Origin: Pseudomonas taeanensis MS-3
GTDB lineage: Bacteria; Pseudomonadota; Gammaproteobacteria; Pseudomonadales; Pseudomonadaceae
Assembly (NCBI RefSeq): GCF_000498575.2
Contig: NZ_AWSQ01000001.1
Coordinates: 1,634,034-1,694,806, forward strand
Reading direction: 5' to 3'
Length of the DNA: 60,773 nt
Under the pieces are notes generated by a model. The model ran no database searches and was not told where the DNA came from. It worked only from the letters and a program-made list of their open reading frames with translations. A program made the position numbers and the translations under genes. Shown in pieces: positions 9,507 to 18,640 of the stretch (its first letter is position 1; each line of letters starts with the position of its first letter).

Positions 9507-11150
9507 ATGGTAAATCCAACGACTACCACACCAATACGTGCCGCGCGTAAACCGTTCGTGCTAAGCCTACTTGCCATCTCGATAGGCACCATCGCCCCGA
9601 TGACCCAGGCGATGGAGCTCGATACCGGCAATCCAGATCTCAGTGTGCGCTGGGACAATACGGTGAAGTACAGCAATGCGTTCCGCGTCAGCGGCCAGGA
9701 CGACGAGCTGATCAGCAGCATCAACCAGGACGATGGCAACCGTAACTTCGAGCGAGGTTTGGTATCGAACCGCCTCGACATCCTCTCCGAAGTGGAAGTG
9801 ATGTACGGCAGCAACTTCGGGTTGCGTGTATCCGGCGCCGGCTGGTACGACAGCGTCTACAACAGTGGTACCGATCACGACAACCCGGCTAGCTGGAACT
9901 TCCCGAGCACCAAGGTCGGGGAGTTCCCAGGTGGGACGCGTGACCTGCATGGCCGCGATGCCGAGTTTCTCGACTATTTTTTGCTCGGTCGCTTTGATAT
10001 CGGCGGGCGGAACCTGACTGCCCGCCTTGGGCAGCACGCCTTGATTTGGGGTGAGAGTCTGTTCTACGGAGCCAACGGCATAGCCGGTGGCATGCAGCCG
10101 GTGGATATCGTTAAGGCACAATCAGTGCCCAACACCCAGTTCCGTGAGTTAATCCGCCCGGTTGAGCAGATTTCGGCGCAGTTCGACCTCACCCCGGACA
10201 TCACTCTAGCGGCTTACTACCAGTTTGAGTGGGAAGGGCACCGCCTGCCGGGTGCTGGCAGCTATTTCAGCGTTGGCGACATCGTGGGGGACGGTTCCGA
10301 AAACGTGTTGTTCGGACCGCAACCCTTCGCACCAAGCGCCCCGGTAATCTACAACAAACCCAAGGATTCCGGGCAAGGCGGTATCAGCATGCGTTTCCGT
10401 CTACCCAATGGTAATGCTGAATACGGTTTGTACGCTATCCAGTACCACGCCAAGACCGGGCTTGCGCAAACCCGTTTCACCCAGCCTGGTCCTCCCACCA
10501 GTTTCGAGTGGGCTTACGGCGAAAACATCAAGGCCTTCGGTGCCAGCGTGAGCAACACCTTCGGCCCGGTGAATTTGGGCCTGGAAGTATCTACGCGGCG
10601 CAACAGCCCGCTCGTGTCGAGTAACGTCTCTATCTCTCCCGGCCAGGTCGAGGATAACGATGACAACGCTGCCTTTGCTAAGGGCAACACTTTGCATGCA
10701 CAGCTCTCGATGATCGCCACGCTGCCAACCAATCCGCTGTTCCGTGAGTCGAGCCTGATCGGTGAAGTGGCGTGGAACCGTGCGTTGAGCGTGACCGATA
10801 ATCCTGAAAAGGTCGATCCCAACACGACCCGCGATGCCTGGGGCTTCCGCGCTGTGTTCACGCCGACCTATCGTCAGGTAGTGTCGCAGCTCGACCTGAG
10901 TGTACCGGTCGGCATCGGTTACAGCCCCAGGGGCGCCTCGCGCGCGGTCGGCGGTTTCGGCGTAGACCGTGGCGGCGACTTCAACATTGGGGTGCGCGGC
11001 AGTTATCTGCAGGATTGGAACTTCGGCGTGACCTACACCAATTTCTTCGGGGGTCGGGGTCACTTCCTCAACGCTGCCAACGAATATAGCTTTGATCAGG
11101 CGCTGGCCGACCGCGATTTCATCTCGGCCTACGTAAGCCGCACTTTCTAA
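9507..11150 (+). CDS. DUF1302-family outer-membrane protein
   Basis: A 547-residue protein with an N-terminal signal sequence (KPFVLSLLAISIGTIAPMTQA) and a mature part rich in alternating hydrophobic and aromatic strands, ending in SAYVSRTF, a terminal Phe typical of outer-membrane beta-barrels. Length and the opening MELDTGNPDLSVRWDNTVKYS match the DUF1302 family. GAGGG precedes the ATG. It is followed at 10 bp by a DUF1329 gene, and the pair is repeatedly found in operons for degradation of steroids, terpenes and other hydrophobic compounds. A channel or binding role in uptake is inferred; no member is biochemically well defined to my knowledge. Confidence 0.88.
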   Translation: MVNPTTTTPIRAARKPFVLSLLAISIGTIAPMTQAMELDTGNPDLSVRWDNTVKYSNAFRVSGQDDELISSINQDDGNRNFERGLVSNRLDILSEVEVMYGSNFGLRVSGAGWYDSVYNSGTDHDNPASWNFPSTKVGEFPGGTRDLHGRDAEFLDYFLLGRFDIGGRNLTARLGQHALIWGESLFYGANGIAGGMQPVDIVKAQSVPNTQFRELIRPVEQISAQFDLTPDITLAAYYQFEWEGHRLPGAGSYFSVGDIVGDGSENVLFGPQPFAPSAPVIYNKPKDSGQGGISMRFRLPNGNAEYGLYAIQYHAKTGLAQTRFTQPGPPTSFEWAYGENIKAFGASVSNTFGPVNLGLEVSTRRNSPLVSSNVSISPGQVEDNDDNAAFAKGNTLHAQLSMIATLPTNPLFRESSLIGEVAWNRALSVTDNPEKVDPNTTRDAWGFRAVFTPTYRQVVSQLDLSVPVGIGYSPRGASRAVGGFGVDRGGDFNIGVRGSYLQDWNFGVTYTNFFGGRGHFLNAANEYSFDQALADRDFISAYVSRTF

Positions 11151-11160
11151 GGAGAATCGA

Positions 11161-12543
11161 ATGAAAACAATAAATATAGGTCTTCGTCTGAGCGCCCTCT
11201 GCGCCGCCATGTTGATAGCCGCGCCACTGGCCTACGCGGGGGTTAGTCCGCAAGAGGCCGAAAAGCTGAAGAGCAACGAACTGACGCCAATGGGCTCGGA
11301 GCGAGCAGGCAATGCGGATGGCAGCATCCCGGCCTGGGACGGTGGCCTGACCGGCGGCAGTTACGATGGCAAGGGCAAACGGAGTAACCCGTTCGCTGAC
11401 GAAAAGCCGCTGTATTCGGTGACGGCCCAAAATATGGGCGAGTACGAGCAAGTACTCACCGCGGGCACCAAGGCGATGCTGCAGAAATTTCCTGACACCT
11501 ATCGGATCGACGTGTATCCGAGCCACCGCACGTTCGCCGCGCCGCAGGCGTTCTACGACAACACCTTCGCCAATGCTACCCGCGCAACTGCTGCCGACAA
11601 CCCCAGGCATTCGCCGTCAGGCGTCTTTGGCGGCGTGCCCTTCCCGATTCCAGCTGATGGCGCGCAGGTCATGTGGAATCACCTGCTGCATTGGCGCGGG
11701 TATGCCTATCAGCAGCCGATGACCAATGCGCTAATCAGTGCAGACGGTCGGAACGTGATCACTTCGGTTGGAACGTCGGAAATCCAGATGCCCTATTACG
11801 ACCCGAAGGGAGACTTGGAGACCTTTCAGAGTAAGTTAAGCAGCGACTACTGGCTGTTCCGCATGGTCAATGATGGTCCGCCGATCCGTGCCAAGGAAGC
11901 CATCATTGGGCGGGAAAACATCCAACCTGACCAGTCGCGCACCTGGGTCTATTTAACCGGCCAGCGCCGGGTACGCATGCTGCCCACTGCCTGCTGTGAC
12001 ACGCCGACCCCCGCTGCCGCTGGTGTCGCTGGTTTCGATGACCTTCAGGTGTGGCTGGGCCGCCTTGATCGTTTCGACTGGAAACTGGTCGGCAAGAAGG
12101 AAATGTTGATTCCCTACAATGCCAACAAGAGCCAGTTGGCACCCAGTATCGACGAGTTGCTGATGGCGAATCATCTGAACCCGGACTACGTACGCTGGGA
12201 GCGGCATCGCGTTTACGTCGTTGAGGCGACCCTCCGCGAAGGCCAGCGCCATACGGCTTCCAAAGGTACCTACTACATCGACGAGGACAGCTGGCGCGCC
12301 GTGGCTGGCGAGCGCTACGACGCCAAGGGTAACCTGTGGAAGGTACTGTTCAACCTGCCGGTGACCGCGCCCGAGATGCCTGGCTTCGTGCAAGGTCCGC
12401 ACGGCTTCTACGATCTGGTCGCCGGAACCTGGTACGCGAGTAACCTCGAGAACAACCATCAGGGCAACCTGGTTATCAAGGAAGGTGGCTGGCCGGATGC
12501 GCATTTCCTGCCGGCTTCGCTGACAGGGTCGAGCTTACGCTGA
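11161..12543 (+). CDS. DUF1329-family periplasmic protein
   Basis: A 460-residue protein with a classical signal peptide (LSALCAAMLIAAPLAYA) and the family opening GVSPQEAEKLKSNELTPMG. DUF1329 proteins are LolA/LolB-like, with a half-barrel that can hold lipophilic molecules. It follows the DUF1302 gene with a 10-bp gap, has its own AAGGAG site, and is closed by a strong terminator, so monooxygenase, DUF1302 and DUF1329 probably form one unit. It probably ferries a hydrophobic substrate across the periplasm or helps place the partner protein; this is inference from genomic association. Confidence 0.88.
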   Translation: MKTINIGLRLSALCAAMLIAAPLAYAGVSPQEAEKLKSNELTPMGSERAGNADGSIPAWDGGLTGGSYDGKGKRSNPFADEKPLYSVTAQNMGEYEQVLTAGTKAMLQKFPDTYRIDVYPSHRTFAAPQAFYDNTFANATRATAADNPRHSPSGVFGGVPFPIPADGAQVMWNHLLHWRGYAYQQPMTNALISADGRNVITSVGTSEIQMPYYDPKGDLETFQSKLSSDYWLFRMVNDGPPIRAKEAIIGRENIQPDQSRTWVYLTGQRRVRMLPTACCDTPTPAAAGVAGFDDLQVWLGRLDRFDWKLVGKKEMLIPYNANKSQLAPSIDELLMANHLNPDYVRWERHRVYVVEATLREGQRHTASKGTYYIDEDSWRAVAGERYDAKGNLWKVLFNLPVTAPEMPGFVQGPHGFYDLVAGTWYASNLENNHQGNLVIKEGGWPDAHFLPASLTGSSLR

Positions 12544-12572
12544 TACGCAGGCGAATCCCCCGCGCACCAACC

Positions 12573-12604
12573 AAACCCCTGGCCTTATGGTCAGGGGTTT
12601 TTCA
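12573..12604 (+). terminator. Rho-independent terminator after the DUF1329 gene
   Basis: AAACCCCTG and CAGGGGTTT form a perfect 9-bp stem around a 10-base loop, running into a short T-tract (ttttt). It lies 30 bases after the stop codon. Confidence 0.9.
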
Positions 12605-12729
12605 TTTCGAGGTGGGCAATCGCTTCGGGCATCGCTATCCATCGCAGCTATACCGAGCATTTCCGCTAACCATTGGCCAAACGCACCGCTCGCTTCTTAT
12701 GTTGTAGCTGCAAGCTTATGTACTGCGCG

Positions 12730-13332
12730 TCTGTAAGAGCGCTTTCGCATTGACAAATAAGGAAGCACGAGGAGCACGCTCGCTTGCCGCGCAGGCGCCG
12801 AACGTGAAGCTTCATCTGAACTCGCATCACAAGCAGCCACTGGAGAACCTGGTGCGTGGCGATGTCGATCTGGTCATCATTCCCGAGCAACATGTGTCTC
12901 CCGATAATCCCCGCGAGAAGCTTTATGAGGAGAGCTGCGACTGCTTGGTATGGGGCGGGAGCGAGAAAATCTGACATTCATAGTCTTTTGGCGAATACCT
13001 GAGGCCGAACATATTTCGGTGCAGTTCGGGCCTAATCTGAATATTACCTTCGACGGCTGGTTTCTCGAGAGGCTACGGGGTAGCCCGCCGAGTCGAACTC
13101 AGTGCCTCAAGCCTCATGGCGCCTCCGGTGCTGGTAGTCGGTACGCAGCGCAGCGCCAACGTCAATCGACGTCTTCGGCCATGGCGGCGCGTCTCTGCTG
13201 TTTCGCGTGTTAACACCGCTACTGGAAATCACCTCACTGAACCGAATGGTTCAGTGGCATAAGCATCACAGCAATCACGCCGGCCTCGCCCGGTTACGCG
13301 GCGTGGTGGTCGAATTAGCGTCGAAGCTGTAA
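12730..13332 (+). pseudogene. Remnant of a NodD-type LysR regulator
   Basis: Only the effector-binding domain can be traced and it is split over frames. The first piece reads LAAQAPNVKLHLNSHHKQPL..LVRGDVDLVIIPEQH, which aligns with LAKAFQQIAEQAPHITFE..MLIIPEHYLTES of the intact regulator at 7063. Later pieces read EHISVQFGPNLNITFDGWFL, then VELSASSLMAPPVLVVGTQR, and LEITSLNRMVQWHKHHSN, ending at TAA 13330. The N-terminal HTH is missing, and frameshifts occur near 12970 and 13090. This region would otherwise be an unexplained gap of about 1 kb between the DUF1329 and Ycf48-like genes. Confidence 0.8.
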
Positions 13333-13552
13333 GGAGTCAGCCTGCCATGCTCACAGCGAACTGATTTCTGCCACTGGCATTGTAAATGACGATACTTCAT
13401 ATCCTTAAGATCGATTAGCCAGCTGCCTCAGAGAGCCCTAGCTTATGTTTTAACATTCGGATCGACCGCTTTGGCCGGCACGACCCGACATCTGCACCCA
13501 GACGAGCAATGCGAGCACGGGGTGTCGGAAATAAAAATAAGAGGTACAAAAA

Positions 13553-14650
13553 ATGGTAATCCATCACTTTGCGATGACCTGCAGGCGTATGCGCTGCAGC
13601 CTGCTAGCCCTAGTGTGCGGCGCGCTGACTAGCCCAGTGCTGGCGATCACGCCAATCGACGTTCTCAATAATCCTGCCACTCAGTCGGTGCAGGCAGTTA
13701 ATGCCGTGTTGCTGGGCATCGCTCGTGCCGGCGATCGGCTGGTTGCGGTTGGCGAGCGCGGCGTGATTCTGCTTTCCGACGACAGCGGCGCAAGCTGGCG
13801 GCAGGGCGAGGTCCCGGTCAGCAGCACGCTCACTGCAGTGCAGTTTGTGGATGAGCTCCAAGGTTGGGCGGTTGGCCACGCAGGCGTGGTGTTGCACAGC
13901 GAAGATGGTGGCGAGCATTGGACTCTGCAGCTTGATGGGCGCCGTGCCGCGCAAATTGAGTTTGACGCCGCCCAGGCTGATAGCGAACAAGGTTCGTCCC
14001 GTAGGGATGCCGCACAGTTGCTGATGGACGACGGCCCGGACAAACCTTTCCTCACTCTGCAATTCAGCGATACGCGCAATGGCATCGTTGCTGGCGCCTA
14101 TGGCTTGACGCTGCAAACCCGCGACGGTGGCAAGAGCTGGGCGTCGATTATGGGGCGCTTGCCGAATGATTGGGGCGCGCATATATACGGCATCGCGAAG
14201 AAAGGACGTGAGCTGTACATGGTCGGCGAGCAGGGCCTGTTCCTGCGCTCGCTGGATGGTGGAGTGATATTTGAAAAGATAAGCACACCTTATGAGGGTA
14301 GTTTCTTCACAGTGGGCCTTTTGCCCAGCGGTGATCTGATTCTGGCGGGGCTGCGCGGCACTGTCTTGCTGTCGGGCGATCAGGGCAGCAGCTTCCAGTC
14401 GCTAGACAATCCTATTCCCGTATCACTGACCTCCAGCGTAACCGATGGCAAGCGGTTGCTTCTGGTCAATCAGGCGGGGGGGCTGCTCGAGGTTTCCACC
14501 GACGGTCGGCTGCGGTCGCTGATGAATACGAAAGCACGGTTAACCGATGCGGTCGTTGCCTCGGGCGGTAGGCTGATCGGCGTCGGCTTTTCGGGACCGG
14601 TAATGCTAACACCTGTCGATCACGCCCATTCCCAAGCTTCCGCGGAGTAA
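13553..14650 (+). CDS. Ycf48/BNR-repeat beta-propeller protein, exported
   Basis: A 365-residue protein with an N-terminal signal sequence (SLLALVCGALTSPVLA) and repeated BNR/Asp-box motifs: LLSDDSGASW, LHSEDGGEHW, LQTRDGGKSW, LRSLDGG and LLSGDQGSSF. This is the Ycf48-like propeller fold. AAGAGGT lies before the ATG. The gene is 3 bp upstream of an MMPL/RND transporter gene, an association seen widely in Pseudomonas next to DUF1302/DUF1329 genes. It is probably a periplasmic partner or assembly factor of the transporter. It is not related in role to photosystem II despite the family name. Confidence 0.87.
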   Translation: MVIHHFAMTCRRMRCSLLALVCGALTSPVLAITPIDVLNNPATQSVQAVNAVLLGIARAGDRLVAVGERGVILLSDDSGASWRQGEVPVSSTLTAVQFVDELQGWAVGHAGVVLHSEDGGEHWTLQLDGRRAAQIEFDAAQADSEQGSSRRDAAQLLMDDGPDKPFLTLQFSDTRNGIVAGAYGLTLQTRDGGKSWASIMGRLPNDWGAHIYGIAKKGRELYMVGEQGLFLRSLDGGVIFEKISTPYEGSFFTVGLLPSGDLILAGLRGTVLLSGDQGSSFQSLDNPIPVSLTSSVTDGKRLLLVNQAGGLLEVSTDGRLRSLMNTKARLTDAVVASGGRLIGVGFSGPVMLTPVDHAHSQASAE

Positions 14651-14653
14651 GCC

Positions 14654-17134
14654 ATGCACGCCCCGAATTCGCCCAACATGGACACGACCCAGGTTAGGGC
14701 CGCTTTTGATACCAACTCCGGATCGCTGCTCGAGCGTGCGCTGTTCAACTTCCGTGGTGTAGTTGTACTGATGTGCCTGGTTATTACCTTGCTGCTCGGC
14801 TGGCAGGCTACCAAGCTGGGCTTTAATGCCAGCTTTGAAAAGATGATTCCGAGCAATCACCCATTCATTGTCAATTACCTCGAAAATCAGAGCCAGCTGA
14901 GCGGGCTTGGCAACGCTGTTCGCATCGCCGTCGTTAACAAGCGCGGTAGCATCTACGAAGCCGATTACCAAAAAATTCTGCAGGCGCTCAGTGACGAGGT
15001 CTATCTGCTGCCTGGCGTTGACCGTACCTATATGAAGTCGTTGTGGACCTCTTCAACCCGTTGGGTCGGCGTCACCGAGATGGGGCTCGAAGGCGGGCCG
15101 GTGATTCCGGATAACTACGATGGTTCCGATACCAGCCTTGAAAAGTTGCGGCGCAATATCGAACGCTCCAACGAGATTGGCCAGTTGGTTGCGTTTGATC
15201 AACAGTCGAGCATCATTTACGTGCCGCTGCTGGCGAACGCGGATGGGCAGCCGTTGGATTACACCGTACTGTCGAACCAGCTTGAAGCCCTGCGTGACAA
15301 GTACCAGAGCGGGCCTGTCGAGATTCGCATCACCGGCTTCGCTAAGGTGGTCGGCGACCTTATCGAGGGCTTGCAGCAGATTCTGCTGTTCTTCGCTGCC
15401 GCCATCGCCATCACCTGCATGGTGTTGTTCTGGTATACCCGCTGCGTACGCAGCACTTTGCTGGTGATGGGCTGTTCTCTGGTCGCAGTGGTCTGGCAGC
15501 TTGGCCTGTTGCCGCTACTGGGCTACGAGCTGGATCCGTATTCGGTGCTGGTGCCGTTTCTGGTATTCGCCATTGGCATTAGTCATGGCGCGCAAAAGAT
15601 GAACGGCATCATGCAGGACATCGGCCGTGGCTTGCACAAACTGGTGGCGGCGCGCATCACGTTCCGCCGTCTGTTCATCGCTGGACTGACTGCACTGATC
15701 AGCGATGCGGTGGGTTTTGCGGTGTTGATGTTCATCGATATCCCGGTGATTCAGGACTTGGCGATCACCGCCAGTATCGGAGTGGCGGTGCTGATTCTGA
15801 GCAATCTGATCTTGCTGCCGATCTTGCTGTCCTATGTCGGTGTCAGCGCCAGAGCTGCACAGCGCAGTCTGCGCGCCGAACTGGCCGATGCCAGCGGGGC
15901 GACCAAGCATCCGCTGTGGCGCTTCCTCGACCTATTCACCCGCCGCGGCTGGGCGACTGGTTGTGTGCTGGTTGCCGCCGTACTGGCCGCAGGCGGTTAT
16001 TTCATCAGCCTGCAGTTGAAAGTCGGTGACCTGGATGCCGGGGCACCGGAGTTGCGCGCCGACTCGCGCTACAACCAGGACAATGCGTACATCACCTCGC
16101 ACTACGGCGCCAGCAGCGATGTCTTCGCGATCATGGTCAAGACCCCGGTCGGCGGCTGCGCTGCATACGACACACTCAAACGTGTCGACAACCTCGACTG
16201 GAAGTTGCGTGCATTGCCAGGGGTGGAGTCGACCAATTCGCTGGCACAACTCAATCGCCAGGTTCTTGTTGGGCTGTCGGAAGGCAACCCCAAGTGGTAT
16301 GAACTGATGAATAACCAGGCCACCCTGAACATGATTACGGCTAGTGCGCCGCGGGGGCTGTACAACGATGAATGTAGCATGCTGACCCAGTATGCTTACC
16401 TGGCTGACCACAAAGCCGACACCCTCACGTCTGTCGTCGATACCGTCCAGACCTTCGCCGCTGAAAATGACAACGAGCAGGCGCAGTTCCTGCTTGCGGC
16501 GGGCAGCGCAGGGATCGAGGCGGCAACCAATATTGTGGTCAAGCAGGCGAACCGCGAAATGCTCTGGTGGGTTTATGGCGCAGTCATTCTGCTCTGCCTG
16601 CTGACCTTCCGTTCTTGGCGCGCAGTGACCTGCGCCGTGCTGCCTCTGATGCTGACCTCGATTCTCTGCGAAGCGCTGATGGTCTGGCTGGGCATAGGCC
16701 TGAAAGTGGCGACACTGCCGGTAATTGCCCTAGGCGTAGGCATCGGCGTGGATTATGCGCTCTACGTGATGAGCATCGTGCTTATTCAGATGCGCCTTGG
16801 TGCCAGCCTCTCCGAGGCGTACTACCGGGCTCTGGTCTGCACTGGCAAGGTGGTGATTTTGACCGGCGTAACACTGGCGATTGGAGTCGGCACCTGGATC
16901 TTCTCGCCGATCAAGTTCCAGGCCGACATGGGCGTGCTGCTGGGCTTCATGTTCCTATGCAACATGCTCGGGGCCCTGTTGTTGCTGCCGGCGTTGGCCT
17001 ACTTCCTGTACCCATCCGCGCGCCGCGTTGCCTCTCCTGTGGGTGCCGTGGCCGATAGCGCCGTCACAGTGGTGGCCGAGCAAAAAGGGATCGTTAGGGC
17101 CAGCGTGCGCATCGCACAACACTCCTACACCTAA
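14654..17134 (+). CDS. MMPL/RND-superfamily transporter
   Basis: An 826-residue membrane protein with the RND layout: TM1 at about 30-50 (GVVVLMCLVITLLLGWQ), a periplasmic loop, a bundle of five TMs at about 235-395 (LLFFAAAIAITCMVLFW, VLVPFLVFAIGISHGAQ), then the same pattern repeated after TM7 at about 430 and the bundle at 640-790 (VIALGVGIGVDYALYVMS). It is about 200 residues shorter than drug-type RND pumps, as in the MMPL/HpnN-like group that moves lipids or hopanoids. It is translationally close to the Ycf48-like gene. It likely exports or exchanges a hydrophobic compound, powered by protons. Substrate unknown. Confidence 0.88.
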   Translation: MHAPNSPNMDTTQVRAAFDTNSGSLLERALFNFRGVVVLMCLVITLLLGWQATKLGFNASFEKMIPSNHPFIVNYLENQSQLSGLGNAVRIAVVNKRGSIYEADYQKILQALSDEVYLLPGVDRTYMKSLWTSSTRWVGVTEMGLEGGPVIPDNYDGSDTSLEKLRRNIERSNEIGQLVAFDQQSSIIYVPLLANADGQPLDYTVLSNQLEALRDKYQSGPVEIRITGFAKVVGDLIEGLQQILLFFAAAIAITCMVLFWYTRCVRSTLLVMGCSLVAVVWQLGLLPLLGYELDPYSVLVPFLVFAIGISHGAQKMNGIMQDIGRGLHKLVAARITFRRLFIAGLTALISDAVGFAVLMFIDIPVIQDLAITASIGVAVLILSNLILLPILLSYVGVSARAAQRSLRAELADASGATKHPLWRFLDLFTRRGWATGCVLVAAVLAAGGYFISLQLKVGDLDAGAPELRADSRYNQDNAYITSHYGASSDVFAIMVKTPVGGCAAYDTLKRVDNLDWKLRALPGVESTNSLAQLNRQVLVGLSEGNPKWYELMNNQATLNMITASAPRGLYNDECSMLTQYAYLADHKADTLTSVVDTVQTFAAENDNEQAQFLLAAGSAGIEAATNIVVKQANREMLWWVYGAVILLCLLTFRSWRAVTCAVLPLMLTSILCEALMVWLGIGLKVATLPVIALGVGIGVDYALYVMSIVLIQMRLGASLSEAYYRALVCTGKVVILTGVTLAIGVGTWIFSPIKFQADMGVLLGFMFLCNMLGALLLLPALAYFLYPSARRVASPVGAVADSAVTVVAEQKGIVRASVRIAQHSYT

Positions 17135-17175
17135 GCCCAGCGGCCCGGATCAGGAGTACCTGGCCCGGGCTTTCA
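17133..17175 (+). terminator. Probable terminator after the MMPL gene
   Basis: AAGCCC and GGGCTTT bracket an inner complementary segment (CAGG with CCTG), giving an interrupted stem followed by a T-rich stretch. It overlaps the stop codon of the transporter gene. Confidence 0.6.
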
Positions 17176-17254
17176 TTTGCTGACCGTCATCTGCCGAGAA
17201 GGCTTCGGTTTGCATACTAGCGTGCCGTTTTCAATAACAACAAAAGGTATCGAA

Positions 17255-17380
17255 ATGATGGAATACCCAGACAGTCTGAGCCACGGCTGCTACACGGGCT
17301 TACGAGTACTAGCGCAAGGGCTGGTCCGGTACGGTACCGCGATGCACGCCATACCTGCGGAGGTACCGGCCCATGCCTAG
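17255..17380 (+). CDS. Possible 41-residue leader peptide before the MFS gene
   Basis: This short frame (MMEYPDSLSHGCYTGLRV..) has AAAGGT just upstream and ends in TAG overlapping the MFS start codon by 8 bases (ATGCCTAG). Such overlap favours translational coupling. It has no recognisable domain and may be only the remnant of a lost gene. Its main interest is its position between a half-site like the LacI operator (about 17212) and the MFS gene. Confidence 0.25.
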   Translation: MMEYPDSLSHGCYTGLRVLAQGLVRYGTAMHAIPAEVPAHA

Positions 17381-18584
17381 AATCAGTCTTGGACCAACCG
17401 CCTCCTGGCCACAGGCTTCGCTGTTGCTATTCGGCAGCTGCCTGTCGGTACTGGCCGCCGTGCTCGTTGCGCCGTTACTACCGGCCATGCAAGCGCACTT
17501 TGACGATACCCCCGGCAGCGCGGTGCTGGTACCACTGGTCATCGCTTTGCCTGCGCTGATGGTCGGTTTATTGGCACCCTTTGCCGGGATCATCGCTGAC
17601 CGGATGGCACGCAAGCCGCTGTTGCTGATCTGCCTGGTGCTCTATTCGCTGTTCGGCCTGATGCCGCTCTGGCTCGATTCTCTGTACCTTATCGTCGCCA
17701 GCCGCGCCGGTATCGGCTTGGCCGAAGCCGGCATCATGACCTGCTGCACTACGCTGATTGGCGATTATTACAACGGTGTGCGCCGGCAACGCCTATTGGC
17801 CTTGCAGATGGTCGCGACTTCATTGTCGGCCGTGGTGTTCATCACCCTGTCTGGTTTCCTCGGCGGGGACAGCTGGCGTATGCCTTTCGCACTTTATGCG
17901 GTCGGACTTGTGCTGCTGCCGCTGATGGCGTGGTTGCTGTGGGAACCGGATCGTGGTGCTCGTGCCGAGCGTGTCGCCGAAGTGAAAGGGTTTCCCTGGA
18001 AGGCCTTGTTGCCGCTTTATACCCTCACCTTTTTGGCCGGCATCAGTCTGTTGATGGTGCCAAGCCAGGCCGGTTATTTGCTCGGCCAGCTCGGTGTCGA
18101 AGCGCCCCAGTTGATAGGTATGACCATGGGGGCCAATCAGCTTGCGGTCGTTGCCGGTGCACTGAGCTTCCGCGTACTGGCACGTCATCGGTTGGACTGG
18201 CTACTGCTCGCGGCCTTCGCCTTGACGGGCGCAGGCGCTTTACTGATGGCTGTTGCGTCTACCCACGAAGCGGTAATCATCGCCGTCGTGGTCAATGGGC
18301 TCGGCCTCGGATTGATGCTACCTACGTTGATCACTTGGATTATGGCGCAGGTCGGCGTGCACTTGCGCGGGCGTGCAACCGGGGGGTTCAACTCGGCGAT
18401 GTTCAGTGGCCAGTTCCTTAGTCCGCTGGTGATCCTCGCGGTGACCGGAGGGGTACTCACCTCGCTGCCGGCCGCGATCGCAGTGGTCGGCGGCGTGCAG
18501 CTCCTGATCGCGCTGGCATGTCTAGGCGTCCCGAAACTTGGTGGCCTGCAGGCGAGGGCCGGTGCATCTGGGGCCGCTCACTGA
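17373..18584 (+). CDS. MFS transporter (12 TM)
   Basis: A 403-residue major facilitator with about 12 hydrophobic helices. The loop 2-3 signature DRMARKPLLL (about residue 73) and the matching inter-domain loop are visible. GGAGGT precedes the ATG. The size and absence of extra domains suit a drug/H+ antiporter-like or aromatic-acid carrier. The gene starts a same-strand group with the nitroreductase and SDR genes, so it may import a pathway substrate or export an intermediate. The sequence does not show the motif set that would mark it as PcaK-type. Confidence 0.85.
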   Translation: MPRISLGPTASWPQASLLLFGSCLSVLAAVLVAPLLPAMQAHFDDTPGSAVLVPLVIALPALMVGLLAPFAGIIADRMARKPLLLICLVLYSLFGLMPLWLDSLYLIVASRAGIGLAEAGIMTCCTTLIGDYYNGVRRQRLLALQMVATSLSAVVFITLSGFLGGDSWRMPFALYAVGLVLLPLMAWLLWEPDRGARAERVAEVKGFPWKALLPLYTLTFLAGISLLMVPSQAGYLLGQLGVEAPQLIGMTMGANQLAVVAGALSFRVLARHRLDWLLLAAFALTGAGALLMAVASTHEAVIIAVVVNGLGLGLMLPTLITWIMAQVGVHLRGRATGGFNSAMFSGQFLSPLVILAVTGGVLTSLPAAIAVVGGVQLLIALACLGVPKLGGLQARAGASGAAH

Positions 18585-18640
18585 GTACTTACATGTAGGT
18601 CGGAGCTCACCCGGCCGCACGAAGTTTAATGGAGTTCGAT

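Noticed and set aside
13553..14650. Photosystem II assembly factor
   Set aside because: The Ycf48 name comes from the fold only; the export signal and MMPL neighbour indicate a different role.
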